In this document: positions 54,115 through 64,000 of the stretch, in pieces
How positions within the stretch are numbered: the stretch's first letter is position 1
Layout: the number at the start of each line of letters is the position of its first letter
Source: Brachycybe producta
Taxonomy: Eukaryota; Arthropoda; Diplopoda; Playtdesmida; Andrognathidae
Assembly (NCBI GenBank): GCA_036925085.1
Contig: JAUPFP010000012.1
Span: forward strand, 2,573,609-2,637,608
DNA length: 64,000 bases
Direction of reading: 5' to 3'
The notes under the pieces: model-generated
What the model was told of the DNA's origin: nothing
Seen by the model: the letters and a program-made list of their open reading frames with translations, nothing else
Databases searched by the model: none
Program-made: the position numbers and the translations under genes

Positions 54115-54862
54115 TTACAAATTTTTCATTTGTAATAACAAATTGTGAATTTGCGACATATGTCCTTTACAGCGTTCCGTAGAATTCACTTGTATTACAA
54201 GACGTACTTTTGAGAAACAGGATACTGGACGCACTTCATTATTAACATTATTATCCAGTTATGACTCAGTGCCCAAAATTACATTGCAATCAGTAGTTTC
54301 AACTGCTGCAACAGTCACATTCTGCTTGTAAACTCCTCCAATTAATCACCATAACCTTTATATCAGAAGGTGTCATCGAAGTGGTTCCTCCACTGTGAAG
54401 CAATCATAATATTATTAGCATCAACCCGTAGAGAACTGCCACCGAAAACCTCCATGCCTTTAAAAATCTGCTTAACAGATTCCCCTATCTTTTTCCCCCC
54501 ATATGTACCAGTTTTCTTATTGAAATGAATACTCTCCGCTCACCATGGTTCTGTAAAAACTACATGTAGGTGCTCTCGATAGAAATTCCAGCCCTGAACT
54601 TACAAGGTGCTGTGCTAAGTTGGTTATTATCAAAACCGCTTTTTGTAGTTTGATTGACATTTGTTGGTAGCATAATCAGTAATCACTTTTCTTTTAATAT
54701 GGTGTAATACCTACCGTACACTAGTGATAATCTGAACTACGCATTCGGTGTTCGGATTATTAAAATGTTAGAATGAACGTGTTATTGTATAAAAACAAAT
54801 TCTTTAAAACTCAGGAAATTACTTATTTTACATTATACATATTTTCCAAATTTTTATTATTA

Positions 54863-56202
54863 AGGTGCAAATACACGAGCAATAATCTAGCGACATTTAT
54901 TGAAAGAGTAACTGCTTAAGCGTTTCCACTGAGATGCAATTTTCTTTGCAAGTGTTTTCATCAATATTTCCAGACATCGAATGTCTGGCCAACTTGTGCA
55001 AAATGTCAGATTAGTTTACACATGTGGTAGAGGCTGGACATTTTTTTAGCTACTTTTGTAGGTCTGCATCAAGTTTCAAAAATTTATAATGTTCCACCAC
55101 GTGTGTTGCAATGCTTTTGTTAAAAAAGAAAAACAAAGGGGGAAATTTTTGTTATGGATTGGATAGGACGAAGAAACGAAAAAAGTAGGTAAAAAAGTGG
55201 ATAAAAAAAATCGGTACAGCGTTAATAAAAATGTATTGGGGGGGGGGGGCAGGGTGGCGTGGTCTTAACCATTGTGGTTAAAACTGTGGTTAAAACTGTG
55301 GTTTTAACCACTTCGTGTTCTAAATAAACCTTTGGTTTTAACCAAAGACACCTAATTTTATTTAATTTTTGTAAATTGTACTGAATCTATTGGTTTTTAA
55401 TATGCAAACAGAAATTAGACTTCATTCCTACAATATGCTTCATTACATAGGTCAGAGGCGTGTTGGGAAAATAATTTGGCCCTGGCATTTTATACTGGAT
55501 TGACAATATTTTTTGAAAAAGGAACAACCAGCCCAATTGAATACCAGCCCTTCTGGCATTTGCCTGAGCTGCCCCGTTGGCCAGCTCGCCTCCGACATAG
55601 GTCATACTGTGACTCATAAAGGTTGTGGGAGTTGCAGATCGTATCTGAAGGGTTTATGCCGTATGTTAATCACTATACTGCCCACACGTATTATTCAGAC
55701 GATTTCGGTTAATGGAATTATTAGTTTAATTTAATATTCATATTACATTAGTGTTTGATCTTTGAACAAAAATGAAAATATGCACAATATGCAAAAGGCA
55801 AAAATATACCTTTCCCTGTGTGGCAGTGTCTTATAGTTAGTGAAGTAATATTGTTTTTATAAAAAAAAAAAACATATTTTATGGTTTAAACAAAAAAAAA
55901 CAGGTTTAAATCTTTTTTTAAACCAAATTAACCCGGTTTTTTTACCGGGTTAATTTTTTTTTTCTTCAAACTAAAAAAACCCAGCCACCCTGATTGTGGG
56001 AGTATGTTGAACAGAAACGACTAGAGACTATGGGAGTATGTCAACATAAATTTCAACCAGTCTGGAAATCAGTTTTATGTCCAGAAAGGGGATGAGAAAA
56101 TGTTTACATGGAAGTGATTCACATATTGCTGAGAGATGGTCTAGCAAGTTATGTCAACTGGCTAAAATATGTCGCAAATTTATTGCTCGTGTATTTGCAC
56201 CT
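54863..56202. mobile_element. Harbinger-like non-autonomous DNA element
   Basis: 1340 bp with inverted ends AGGTGCAAATACACGAGCAA and their near-exact complement at 56180-56202. TTA flanks both sides, as in PIF/Harbinger elements (a TA duplication is also possible). It contains the nested element at 55250-55992. No transposase seen. Confidence 0.65.
55250..55992. mobile_element. hAT-like MITE nested in the Harbinger-like element
   Basis: Ends CAGGGTGGC / GCCACCCTG, identical to the better-supported element at 62378-63225. The flanking duplication is obscured by a G-run on the left (ATTGGGGG versus ATTGTGGG). Contains a 13-bp hairpin at 55925-55937/55944-55956. Confidence 0.6.
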
Positions 56203-56448
56203 TTACACTGTATTGTAAGTTACTGTTATACAGTATACAAGCTATTGTGATACATGCATATGGATACATAGATACGCTCGCTCGTACTGAGTATTGGAAT
56301 AAAATTCTAAATCACTTTTATTTTATCAATCGTGTTCAGATTACTGTATGATCACAAACTATCATGGCTTCGGGTTACCACGATTGCACTGTATTTTGGT
56401 ATTCATAACCATGAAAGCTCAAATGGAACTTTTTGTTTTTTATAATAG

Positions 56449-56573
56449 GAAGACAAGCTACTTAAAGAAGAACTTGAGACCAGATTAGAACTTCTAACAA
56501 ATTTAGAAAAGAAATACGATGATTGTGGTCCAAGTTTTGACTGTGTTGTTTTTCATGATGGGTCGTCTTGGAA
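56449..56573 (+). CDS. TPP2: TPP2, coding exon 5
   Basis: 125 bp, enters in phase 0 (acceptor TATAATAG) and leaves in phase 2 (donor GTAAGT). Encodes LKEELETRLELLTNLEKKYD, then DCVVFHDGSSW, matching the conserved segment before the catalytic core. Confidence 0.95.
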
Positions 56574-57442
56574 GTAAGTTGTTTTTTCTATATATATAAA
56601 AAGAGAGGAGCGCATTGTTTATATTGCACACCTGAACCAGTAATCTAATTACATGTTTGATCCGTTTTGGTGATGAATAGTGTAACCCAAATAAGGTAGT
56701 TCTCAGCATACATCACAACTTGAATGCAGTGGCATAGCTAGAGTTTGTGCCACCCTGGACGGTACTTGAGTTTGCCGCCCCCCTCCCTCACGAAAAACAG
56801 AACACAAATATACATCAGTGGCATAACCAGGATTTTTTTCTGTGAGGAGCTAATCGATATTGTCGATACTCAGTGATTGAAAAGGTTTATAGAATTTTAT
56901 ATTATGAAATTATTAAATAAACCAGTTCCCGATAGTAATTAGTACTAATTACGTATTAAAGAACAATTATCAATTTCCCAGTTGGAAAAAATAGTGCTGG
57001 ATTGCGGAATACATCTGGCTGCCCGTCCAACTCCTGAGGGGGAAGACATTTTCAAGCATGATATGCTTAAAAATTTCTTCCCCCTCAGGAGTTGGACGGG
57101 CAGCCAGATATAGTTTTTTACAGGATGGATGGAGTTTGATTGTATGTAATTTTCTCGATTACTTCGACATCCCCTCCCCCCGTTAGCCTGTTACATAGCT
57201 TCATTAAATACCTTGTGACGAATTTAAGGCCAGGATCAAAGCAAAGTGCTGCATATGGACTTTTATGTCCTTCTGCCATAGGCCTATTTGACTGCAAGCA
57301 GAGTTCTAATTGTAATTGTAATTGTGAAAATTCGGCCTGGTAAATAATTAATTAGTGCTATGAACGTGACTGGAAATTGATGATAACAGAGTCAATGTGC
57401 TCCGCCAACAAGAGATTCACATATCCGAAGTATGCTTTTAAA
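56574..57442. other. TPP2 intron 5, first part
   Basis: No gene. CAGTGGCATAGCTAGAG at 56730 resembles the hAT-like end at 53220. The perfect hairpin at 57013-57109 lies here. Confidence 0.45.
57013..57109. repeat. Perfect 34-bp-arm hairpin
   Basis: 57013-57046 is the exact reverse complement of 57076-57109. The 29-nt loop has a further AAGCAT/ATGCTT stem. Total length 97 bp, the size of a small-RNA precursor hairpin, but the arms are perfect rather than bulged. Confidence 0.9.
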
Positions 57443-58228
57443 TAGGGATGGGACATTTGAATCCCGCGAATCTGGAAAAAAATATTCGAGATTTGAAAAC
57501 TCGAATATTTGCGCTTTTTTCGTCTTTCAAATTTTTCGAATCCTAACCAAAAAAAAACTGTTAAAACTTTGCTAAAAATAGTTTTAACTCCATTGACGTC
57601 TAAAAGAAGCATTCACTAACGAAGAAAAAAACGGCGATGGTTACAATTTCGGTGATACCCCGATCATCAATATCACCTTGTGGCTACCCTGAGTTCCACA
57701 CTTTTTTTATTATAAATAATTTAATATTTAATATTATTTCATTTATTTGTATTGTCTTAATGAATAATATAGAATTCTTATTGGAAGGATTCGAGAGATT
57801 ACAATTACAATTAGTACTCTGCTAGCAGCCAAATAGGCCTATGGCAGAGGGACATAAAAGTCCACATGTAGCATTAAGCATTGTCAAGCACGTATACGAA
57901 AACAAAATGAATATACAAATGTCAATCCCACAAAACAAAATTATCCCCATTCACCAGTGCCTCAGGAAGAGAGTTCCATTGTCTTATAACTCTAGGAAAA
58001 AAGACCAATAATATGAATCTGTCCTAGCAAAAATCTCTCTAATTTTCTTAGAGTGGTCAACCCTGCCCATGTATAGTGCTTTATGAATATCACTGGACTG
58101 CGGTTTAGGACAATCACCACGTGTAATTTTTCCAAACAATTCTGGAGATTCGAGAACCTTTTAAGATTCAGATTCGAGAACCTTTTAAGATTTGGATTCG
58201 AGAAAATTTAGGATTCGTCCCACCTCTA
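57443..58228. mobile_element. hAT-like MITE
   Basis: 786 bp. Ends TAGGGATGGGAC and TAGAGGTGGGAC (complement), with exact 8-bp duplication CTTTTAAA (57435-57442, 58229-58236). No transposase. Confidence 0.85.
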
Positions 58229-58601
58229 CTTTTAAACTATGTGAACGTTTCTGAGCTTAAGTTATTGTTTAAGTTTTGTCTGTTAACATCTGTTAGGATT
58301 AATATTATATTTTTACACGTTCGTTTTTGGCGTTTAAAAATGTGATCTTTAAAAGCAGATTGCCGATTGGTTGCTTGCAGAACTATGAATGATCTTGACA
58401 TTAAAACTTAAAGAAAAATCTCAGCCGTTGTTTTTGATAACCCTGAAAGGGAGAATGAGAAATTTTCAACGAACTTGTTATCTTAAAATTCGATAATTAA
58501 ATTCTTTGCTTGCGCAGTTTTATTTTGCTAGTTAGTTTCGTGCATAACCCAATTTATTGTATTGTTTTATGGTTGAAGTGGTATTACGTTTAAACTATAT
58601 A
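58229..58601. other. TPP2 intron 5, unassigned
   Basis: AT-rich DNA between two transposons with no gene or repeat that I recognise. Confidence 0.4.
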
Positions 58602-59323
58602 CAGGGTGAGGCAAGATAACTTCCTTATTTGAAATGAGCGCTCTGAAGCTGATGGGATTCCCAGGCGGCTGTGCGTGGTCTCGTTTGAGAGGGGATTCTA
58701 AAGTTTTGTTAACTTGTGTTTCAGTCGCCATCATGCGTTGGAGTAACGAGCAGCGTGCATTTGCCTTAGAAGCCTATTTTTCCAACGGCTGTTCGGTGGT
58801 TTCAACCCAGCGCGCCTTCCGAAATCGCTGCAATATTGCGCCATTGGGTCCTGTCCCTGACCGGAAATCAATTCTTTTGTGGGTCACGGCCCATACTTCA
58901 AGGGCATCAATGGCTGTGTTGCGAGAGCACTTCCCAGGGCGCCTCATCTCACTGAAGGGTGTTTTGGAGTGGCTGGCGCGTTCACCCGATTTGACCCCTT
59001 GTGACTTCTTTTTGTGGGGGTATTTGAAATCCCGTGTTTATACCAACCGCCCACAGACTGTGGACGACCTGAAAAAAAACATTTAGGAAGAAACGGCCAA
59101 CATACCCATCAATGTGCTGGAGAGAGTGATAAGAAACAGCAGAATTCGGTTCAACCAGTGTATCGACAATGGGGGGCGTCACTTACCCGATATGATTTTT
59201 AAAACGATGTAAACCATAACTTTAAATGTTTAACTTTTTAATAAAAAAAAAATTAAAAATATATCTTTACTACTTTTTGTTTTATTGCATTATGAAATAA
59301 GGAAGTTATCTTGCCTCACCCTG
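58602..59323 (+). mobile_element. Internally deleted Tc1/mariner-superfamily transposon
   Basis: Inverted ends CAGGGTGAGGCAAGATAACT... of about 29 bp flanked by TA on both sides. The 722-bp length is about half that of an autonomous element. Confidence 0.9.
58634..59086 (+). pseudogene. Transposase remnant, Tc1/mariner superfamily
   Basis: 150 codons. The N-terminal helix-turn-helix part (WSNEQRAFALEAYFSNGCSV) is joined by deletion to the C-terminal catalytic end (WLARSPDLTPCDFFLWGYLK). TAG at 59084-59086 is followed in frame by the usual final residues (to TAA at 59210-59212). The central catalytic residues are lost, so it cannot be active. Confidence 0.85.
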
Positions 59324-59331
59324 TATGTGTA

Positions 59332-59911
59332 CTAGTGGGGTCACCCGTCATAAATGACGGGAGCCAAATTCACTGGCAATTGCGCCCTGCTTTAGACTTT
59401 CTTTTTCTCCGCCCTTTTATGACGTCAGACCAAGTAACAAACCAATTAGAAATTGATGACGTTCATAAAAGGGCTGAGCCAAAGAAATTATAATGCTGGG
59501 CACAATTGCCTGTGATAAATTCTAGTTTAATTTTGCTCCTATTATCCCCTCCCCTTTTTTATATTTGAAAGAGAAAATGAGCTTTTCATTTTCTCTGGTG
59601 CGCGTCGTTTCTTTTTTTTACTCCTTTCATTTTAATTTCAGTTTCTCCCTCCACCTTTTTTACCCTCCACGTTTCTCCCCCTACCCCCTTTCCAACCTAC
59701 CCCCCCCTCTCCAATTTAATATCATGGGGTTCTTGGATGAGGAGAACGCAACGTAATGTTGACCTTGAGAAAAAAAAGCGGTTCACTTATTTAAATTTAT
59801 ATAAATTCCGATGTGCTTACGTGTTTTTGCCCTTGTTTTCACAGCGTGTTTCTGACCAGGGAAGTAAGGAAGCAAGGAGACAAAGAAAGATAGATGGGGC
59901 TTAATATATAT
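59332..59911 (+). repeat. CTAGTGGGGT-type dispersed repeat, copy 2
   Basis: Same order of motifs as 53445-53962, with the GGGCGGAG motif changed to GGGCTGAG. It starts a few bases after the mariner end. Confidence 0.65.
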
Positions 59912-59935
59912 ATAATATTTTGTAATTCAATTTAG

Positions 59936-60033
59936 GGCTGTTGTGGATACTTCTGAAAATGGCGATTTAGACAAATGTAAACTTTTAGGAAATTACAAAG
60001 AAACACATGAATACGACACACTCTCTAAGTCTG
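59936..60033 (+). CDS. TPP2: TPP2, coding exon 6
   Basis: 98 bp, phase 2 to phase 1, acceptor TTCAATTTAG, donor GTAAGTG. Encodes AVVDTSENGDLDKCKLLGNY and KETHEYDTLSKS, in register with exon 5 and the family. Confidence 0.95.
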
Positions 60034-60188
60034 GTAAGTGTTGTACGGTAGTCTTATTGAATCATGCTGGAGTGTACCCTATAAAATGTTTAAATTGTGA
60101 AAGCTTATTCTGAAATACGTTTAGTAGGGTTGATGTTGTTCAATTTGCTAGTGCATCATAAATTCTCGATCTGCAATATGTGACCGTT

Positions 60189-60987
60189 TTAAGAGGCTAC
60201 ATCACAAAATTACTTCGAAAAATCGATCCACAAAGAGCGCTAGCGTCGTTTTTCTATTGAGCCCATAGACCCGATGTTAAAGAAAAAATTTTAATTTTTA
60301 AAACACAGTCGTGGCAATATGTTTATTTTTCATTTTTAAAGTTGTCCAATATTAAGTTTTCAAAGTGCAATGCGCACCTTAAAGATATGCTGATCGATTG
60401 ATATGACAAAAATTGGTAAGTGCGGTTATATTTTTAAAAACTATTTCAAAATCGCAAATTTCTAACTGTTATGTTAAACTCCATTGAGTACGTGCTCGTA
60501 AGCAAAAAAACATACATTAAAATGCTCGTAAAAATACATAAAAATAATTTTAAAAAAGTAGAAAAAAATCAGCACGTGCGCCAATGTATTGGTTTCACTG
60601 TTGTTTAATTGTGGTTTTTAAAATTATTTTTAGATATTTTTACGAGCATTTTAATGATTGTTTTTTGCTTACGAGCACGTACTCAACGGAGTTTAACATA
60701 AGAGTTAGAAGTCTAAATCAGCGATTTTGAAATAAGTTTTTTAAAAATATAATTTTTTGTCATTGTATCACTCGATCAGCATATATTTAAGGCGCGCATT
60801 GTATTTTGAAAACTTAATATTGGACAACTTTAAGTATGAAAAATAAACATTGCCACCGCGACTGTGTATTTTAAAAATGAACATTTTTTCTTTAACATTG
60901 GGTTTATGTGCTGAATAGAAAAACGATGCTAGCGCGCTTTGCGGAGGTTTTTCGAAGGTTTTTTTTTTGTGATGTGTAGCCTCTTAA
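60189..60987. mobile_element. Long palindromic TTAA-flanked MITE, copy in TPP2 intron 6
   Basis: 799 bp, TTAA at 60189-60192 and 60984-60987. Same arms as at 48895 and 50252. Confidence 0.8.
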
Positions 60988-61292
60988 ACAAATGCCTTTT
61001 CTGATAATTTGATTAAAATGGGAAATATTTTTTCAAAAACTGAAATATTCTAGCATCTTGCAAGTCTATGAACCATACTCGTTCATAACAATTCCACATA
61101 AAATTAAGACATACATTTACTTTATGGACGTTTCCGTTTGTTCAAGACTTCTTTTATTGTGCTCGTCTTTGGTTGTTAAAAATATAAGGGCTGCATATAT
61201 GATACTATGTGGTGCCATCTGAGATGTAAATTTGTAAAAAAAAATTCAGTGTGAAGATTTTTTTAATCGATAATGTTTTATCATATTTACAG

Positions 61293-61358
61293 ATATGCTA
61301 AATTACAGCGTGCGCATATGTGACAATGGAAATATGCTGGAAATTGTTGCAATGTGTT
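61293..61358 (+). CDS. TPP2: TPP2, coding exon 7
   Basis: 66 bp, phase 1 to phase 1, acceptor CATATTTACAG, donor GTAAGT. Encodes DMLNYSVRICDNGNMLEIV, matching the conserved segment before the catalytic His. Confidence 0.93.
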
Positions 61359-61422
61359 GTAAGTTTTGTGCTTGATGTATCCTTATCATAATATGATTCT
61401 AATTTTCTTAATGATTTTTCAG

Positions 61423-61577
61423 CTAGTCACGGCACTCATGTTGCCAGCATAGCAGCTGCATATTTTCCAGAGAACCCTGAACGAAATGGCATTGCTCCCG
61501 GAGCTCAGATATTATCAATCACAATTGGTGATGTACGGCTTGAATCAATGGAAACGGGGACTGCATTGGTTCGAGCG
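61423..61577 (+). CDS. TPP2: TPP2, coding exon 8 (catalytic His)
   Basis: 155 bp, enters in phase 1 (acceptor TGATTTTTCAG) and leaves in phase 0 (donor GTATGT). Encodes [11 protein letters not shown] with catalytic His265, then [19 protein letters not shown] and [10 protein letters not shown]. The next exon is not in the window, being separated by a transposon-filled intron of at least 2.4 kb. Confidence 0.95.
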
Positions 61578-62229
61578 GTATGTGGATTTATTTTGATGGC
61601 ATTGTTTTTATAATAATTATTGGGTCACCTTTATCGAAAACTTAAGAGCCTAGCTACATTGCCACCTTGTTGTTTTAAGCAGACAACAACAAGTCAAATG
61701 AGTGTTACTATATGGTGTTACTAAACTTGTAAGAAATAGTCTCACAACCGTTCAATGAATATACAGTAAAGCACAAAATGCAATAAAAAGTATTGTTTTT
61801 TAAGTGCTCACTTTATATAAATTTTGAAAAGGATGTATCTAATTTTAAATAAGGTTCAAAATCGTTCGTTTTTTTAACTTCATGTTAAATCCCATTGGAC
61901 CAAAAAACCGTCCCACTCTCTTTAAAAATGATTTACAACAATAACAAAAAAATTAGTGCATGCTTTCATGTATTGGCTTTACGATATTTGCATTTTATAA
62001 ATTTTGAAAAGGATGTATCTAATTTTAAATAAGGTTCAAAATCGGTCGTTTTTTTAACTTCATGTTAAATCCCATAGGACCAAAAGACCATCCCACAAAA
62101 GTTAGAAGAACTCTCATTAAAAATGATTTATTGCAATATAAAAATTAGCACATACTTACATGTGTGTGTACACACATGGTTACACACGTTAACATGTTAC
62201 ACACAGGTAACACACTCATGGATGGTGTA

Positions 62230-63600
62230 ATACATGGCAACTTCAGTTGAATGAGGGGAAGTGTAGTGTTATGAGGCTAACTCGGGGTAGAAATCCAATT
62301 GTGTTCAATTGTAGTATGAATGACACTATTCTTTGGAGTGTCAAGTGTTATAAGTACTTGGGGGTTACAATGACAGACAGGGTGGCTGATTTTTTTGATT
62401 TTTTTTTAAATCAAATAAATTTTTTTTGATTTTATTTTCATTTATATGAAATATTAATTTTTTTATGATGTTTGCAAAAATGAGTAATAACATTGTTAAT
62501 TGTGAAGTTGTTAGTAAAATAATTGCAAAATAAGAAAAAAAAATGTTAATAAACATTCAAATTTGAAAATAATAAGTTTCAAGTACTTTTAATTTAACAT
62601 TCTGAACATACAGTGTATAAACACCAGCTTTGCAGTCTTTTCAGTTCCCAAAGCAAATCAGTGCCTCAAGAGGTAAACTGGGTTAAGTCACTTTTTTTTT
62701 TAAAAAAAACATGATTTTTACATCTTCAAAGATGTAAAATTCGTGTTTTTTAAACAGCTTGTCAAGTTCTATCAGCAGTAAACAGTTTTAAGTCCACGGT
62801 TTTAGACATCGGCCGCTAGATGGTGGTATACCATGTTAAGTCCTATTTCATCAATGAAGAGAGAACTTTCAAACAACTCCACTGTAAAATTTAGGTTTGG
62901 TGACTTAAAACAGTTTACCTCTGAGGCTCTTACTATTACTATTTATATGTATGTATCTCTTTAATGATTTTTCCACCAGTCAATTGGGGGTACTTCCTCA
63001 AGTATATCTTCCAAAAAAAATAATGCATTAATGAAAGGACTATCACCAGACTTTATTTTATAAACATAGAGAAAAATGACAGGAACTGTTTTATTTTTAT
63101 TGTATAATTTAAATGTTGAAATAAATGTGAATATTTTTTTAAAAAAATCGTTTTGATTTTTTTAAAAAAATCATTTGATTTAAATCATGATTTAAATCAA
63201 TGTGATTTAAATCACTGCCACCCTGATGACAGATGACCTTTCTTGGAAAAAACACATTGATGGTGTTACTGGGAAAGTTCTACAAATGCTTCGTTTTAGT
63301 CAAAGGACATTGGGCACCTGCCCAGCTCAAGTTAAAACTATTGCCTATCAAGCATTGGTTCGGTCTCATCTTGAGTATTGCTGCAGTGTATGGAATCCTC
63401 ACTCTGCCACACACACTCATTCAGCCGAAATGGTTCAGCATAAGGCAGCTAGGTTTGTTTGTGGCAGGCACAAATTTACAGATAGTGTCACTGAGATGCT
63501 GTCAGTGCTACAATGGCATAGTTTGGCACATCGCAGGGCTGAGTTAAGTTTGAAATTGTTTAGAAAAATTACATGGCTTCATGATGTTTCCTTTTTATAA
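62230..63600 (+). pseudogene. C-terminal reverse-transcriptase fragment of a jockey/CR1-like LINE, split by a MITE
   Basis: Left part (62230-62377) encodes LNEGKCSVMRLTRG and YKYLGVTMTD. The right part (63226-63600) resumes with DLSWKKHIDGVTGK, then TIAYQALVRSHLEYCCSVWN. These are the standard end of a LINE RT domain. The frame is restored if the hAT element and one copy of its duplication are removed. Upstream RT domains are absent. Confidence 0.85.
62378..63225. mobile_element. hAT-like MITE inserted in the LINE fragment
   Basis: 848 bp. Ends CAGGGTGGC / GCCACCCTG with exact 8-bp duplication ATGACAGA (62370-62377, 63226-63233). The sub-terminal region is rich in TGATTTAAATCA-type palindromes. 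Confidence 0.95.
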
Positions 63601-63744
63601 CCTTAGCACGTGAAATTATTTTTCTATTAATGATTATGTGACTTCAAACCTGGAGAAAAAACGTTAAAAACGCTTAAATAAAAAAAAATTGCAGCACCTA
63701 CATTTGGAGAAATTTTGAATTAAACGCTGTAGCTAGGCTCTTAA

Positions 63745-64000
63745 GCATTTAATTGATGCTTTGGAAAATAAAAGACGGAAATTCAATTCAACTCTGTACA
63801 CCTGCAATTAACTCGAGAGCCACTAGAAAGGCAATAACTCCTGTTCACAAATGGTTTTCATCAAAGCAAAGTTCGACATCGTTTTCAAATTGAATTGTCC
63901 TGACACAGAACTTTGTGCACGGATATAATTACATAGTCTAAATTAAATACATTTGAAAAAATGTCAAAAATAAGCATTGGTTTTAGTTTGCAATTTTTAC
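63745..64000. other. TPP2 intron 8, end of window
   Basis: No exon or named repeat recognised. Confidence 0.4.

Larger units (their letters stand above)
61642..63744. repeat. TTAAGAGCCTAGCTACA-type composite in TPP2 intron 8
   Basis: TTAAGAGCCTAGCTACA at 61642 faces TGTAGCTAGGCTCTTAA ending at 63744. Two 180-bp tandem units lie at about 61815-62165, and the right end (63605-63680) matches the family member at 43020-43080 inverted. The LINE fragment is lodged inside. Confidence 0.6.

Overview
The window is intron-rich, AT-rich animal nuclear DNA, most probably from an invertebrate. Two conserved animal genes are present with GT-AG introns and exon phases that fit together. One is a peflin (PEF1-like penta-EF-hand) gene on the minus strand (three coding exons, 16825-18904). 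The other is the first eight coding exons of tripeptidyl-peptidase II (TPP2) on the plus strand (40098-61577); this gene runs off the right edge. The species cannot be named from the sequence alone.

Layout. 1-4480: 3' part of an LTR retrotransposon (element A) with a long third ORF, ending in a fragment of its own LTR. 4630-14781: a near-complete LTR element (G1) with two ~690-bp LTRs, a tRNA-Ala-like primer-binding site, matching 4/5-bp target duplications, gag and protease, no reverse transcriptase or integrase, and then the same kind of third ORF. 14869-15826: minus-strand LTR of a second family (LTR2) with its internal tail. 16667-18904: peflin. 18905-21998: MITE-rich intergenic DNA with a minus-strand LTR. 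21999-31643: a Ty3/gypsy element (G2) with gag, protease, RT, integrase and a long third ORF, decayed by in-frame stops and one internal deletion. 31664-35310: minus-strand degraded second copy of A (A'). 36034-39312: an RTE-type LINE with an intact 1033-codon ORF. 40098 to the end: TPP2, its introns packed with hAT-like, TTAA-flanked, MULE-like, Harbinger-like and mariner elements, a 16-bp satellite, a LINE fragment and large palindromes.

The most unusual system is the group of related LTR elements A, A', G1 and (more distantly) G2. In each, a long charged third ORF carries a shared C-terminal block. In A, A' and G1 that ORF is bracketed by dense arrays of short perfect hairpins, usually 6-13 bp stems, many with 4-nt loops; the LTR2 elements also have such hairpins just before the LTR. 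Stems are kept between divergent copies while loops change, and one stem pair shows a compensating change.

The host genes look ordinary in their protein-coding parts. Most of the novelty lies in the retroelements and in non-coding inverted repeats.
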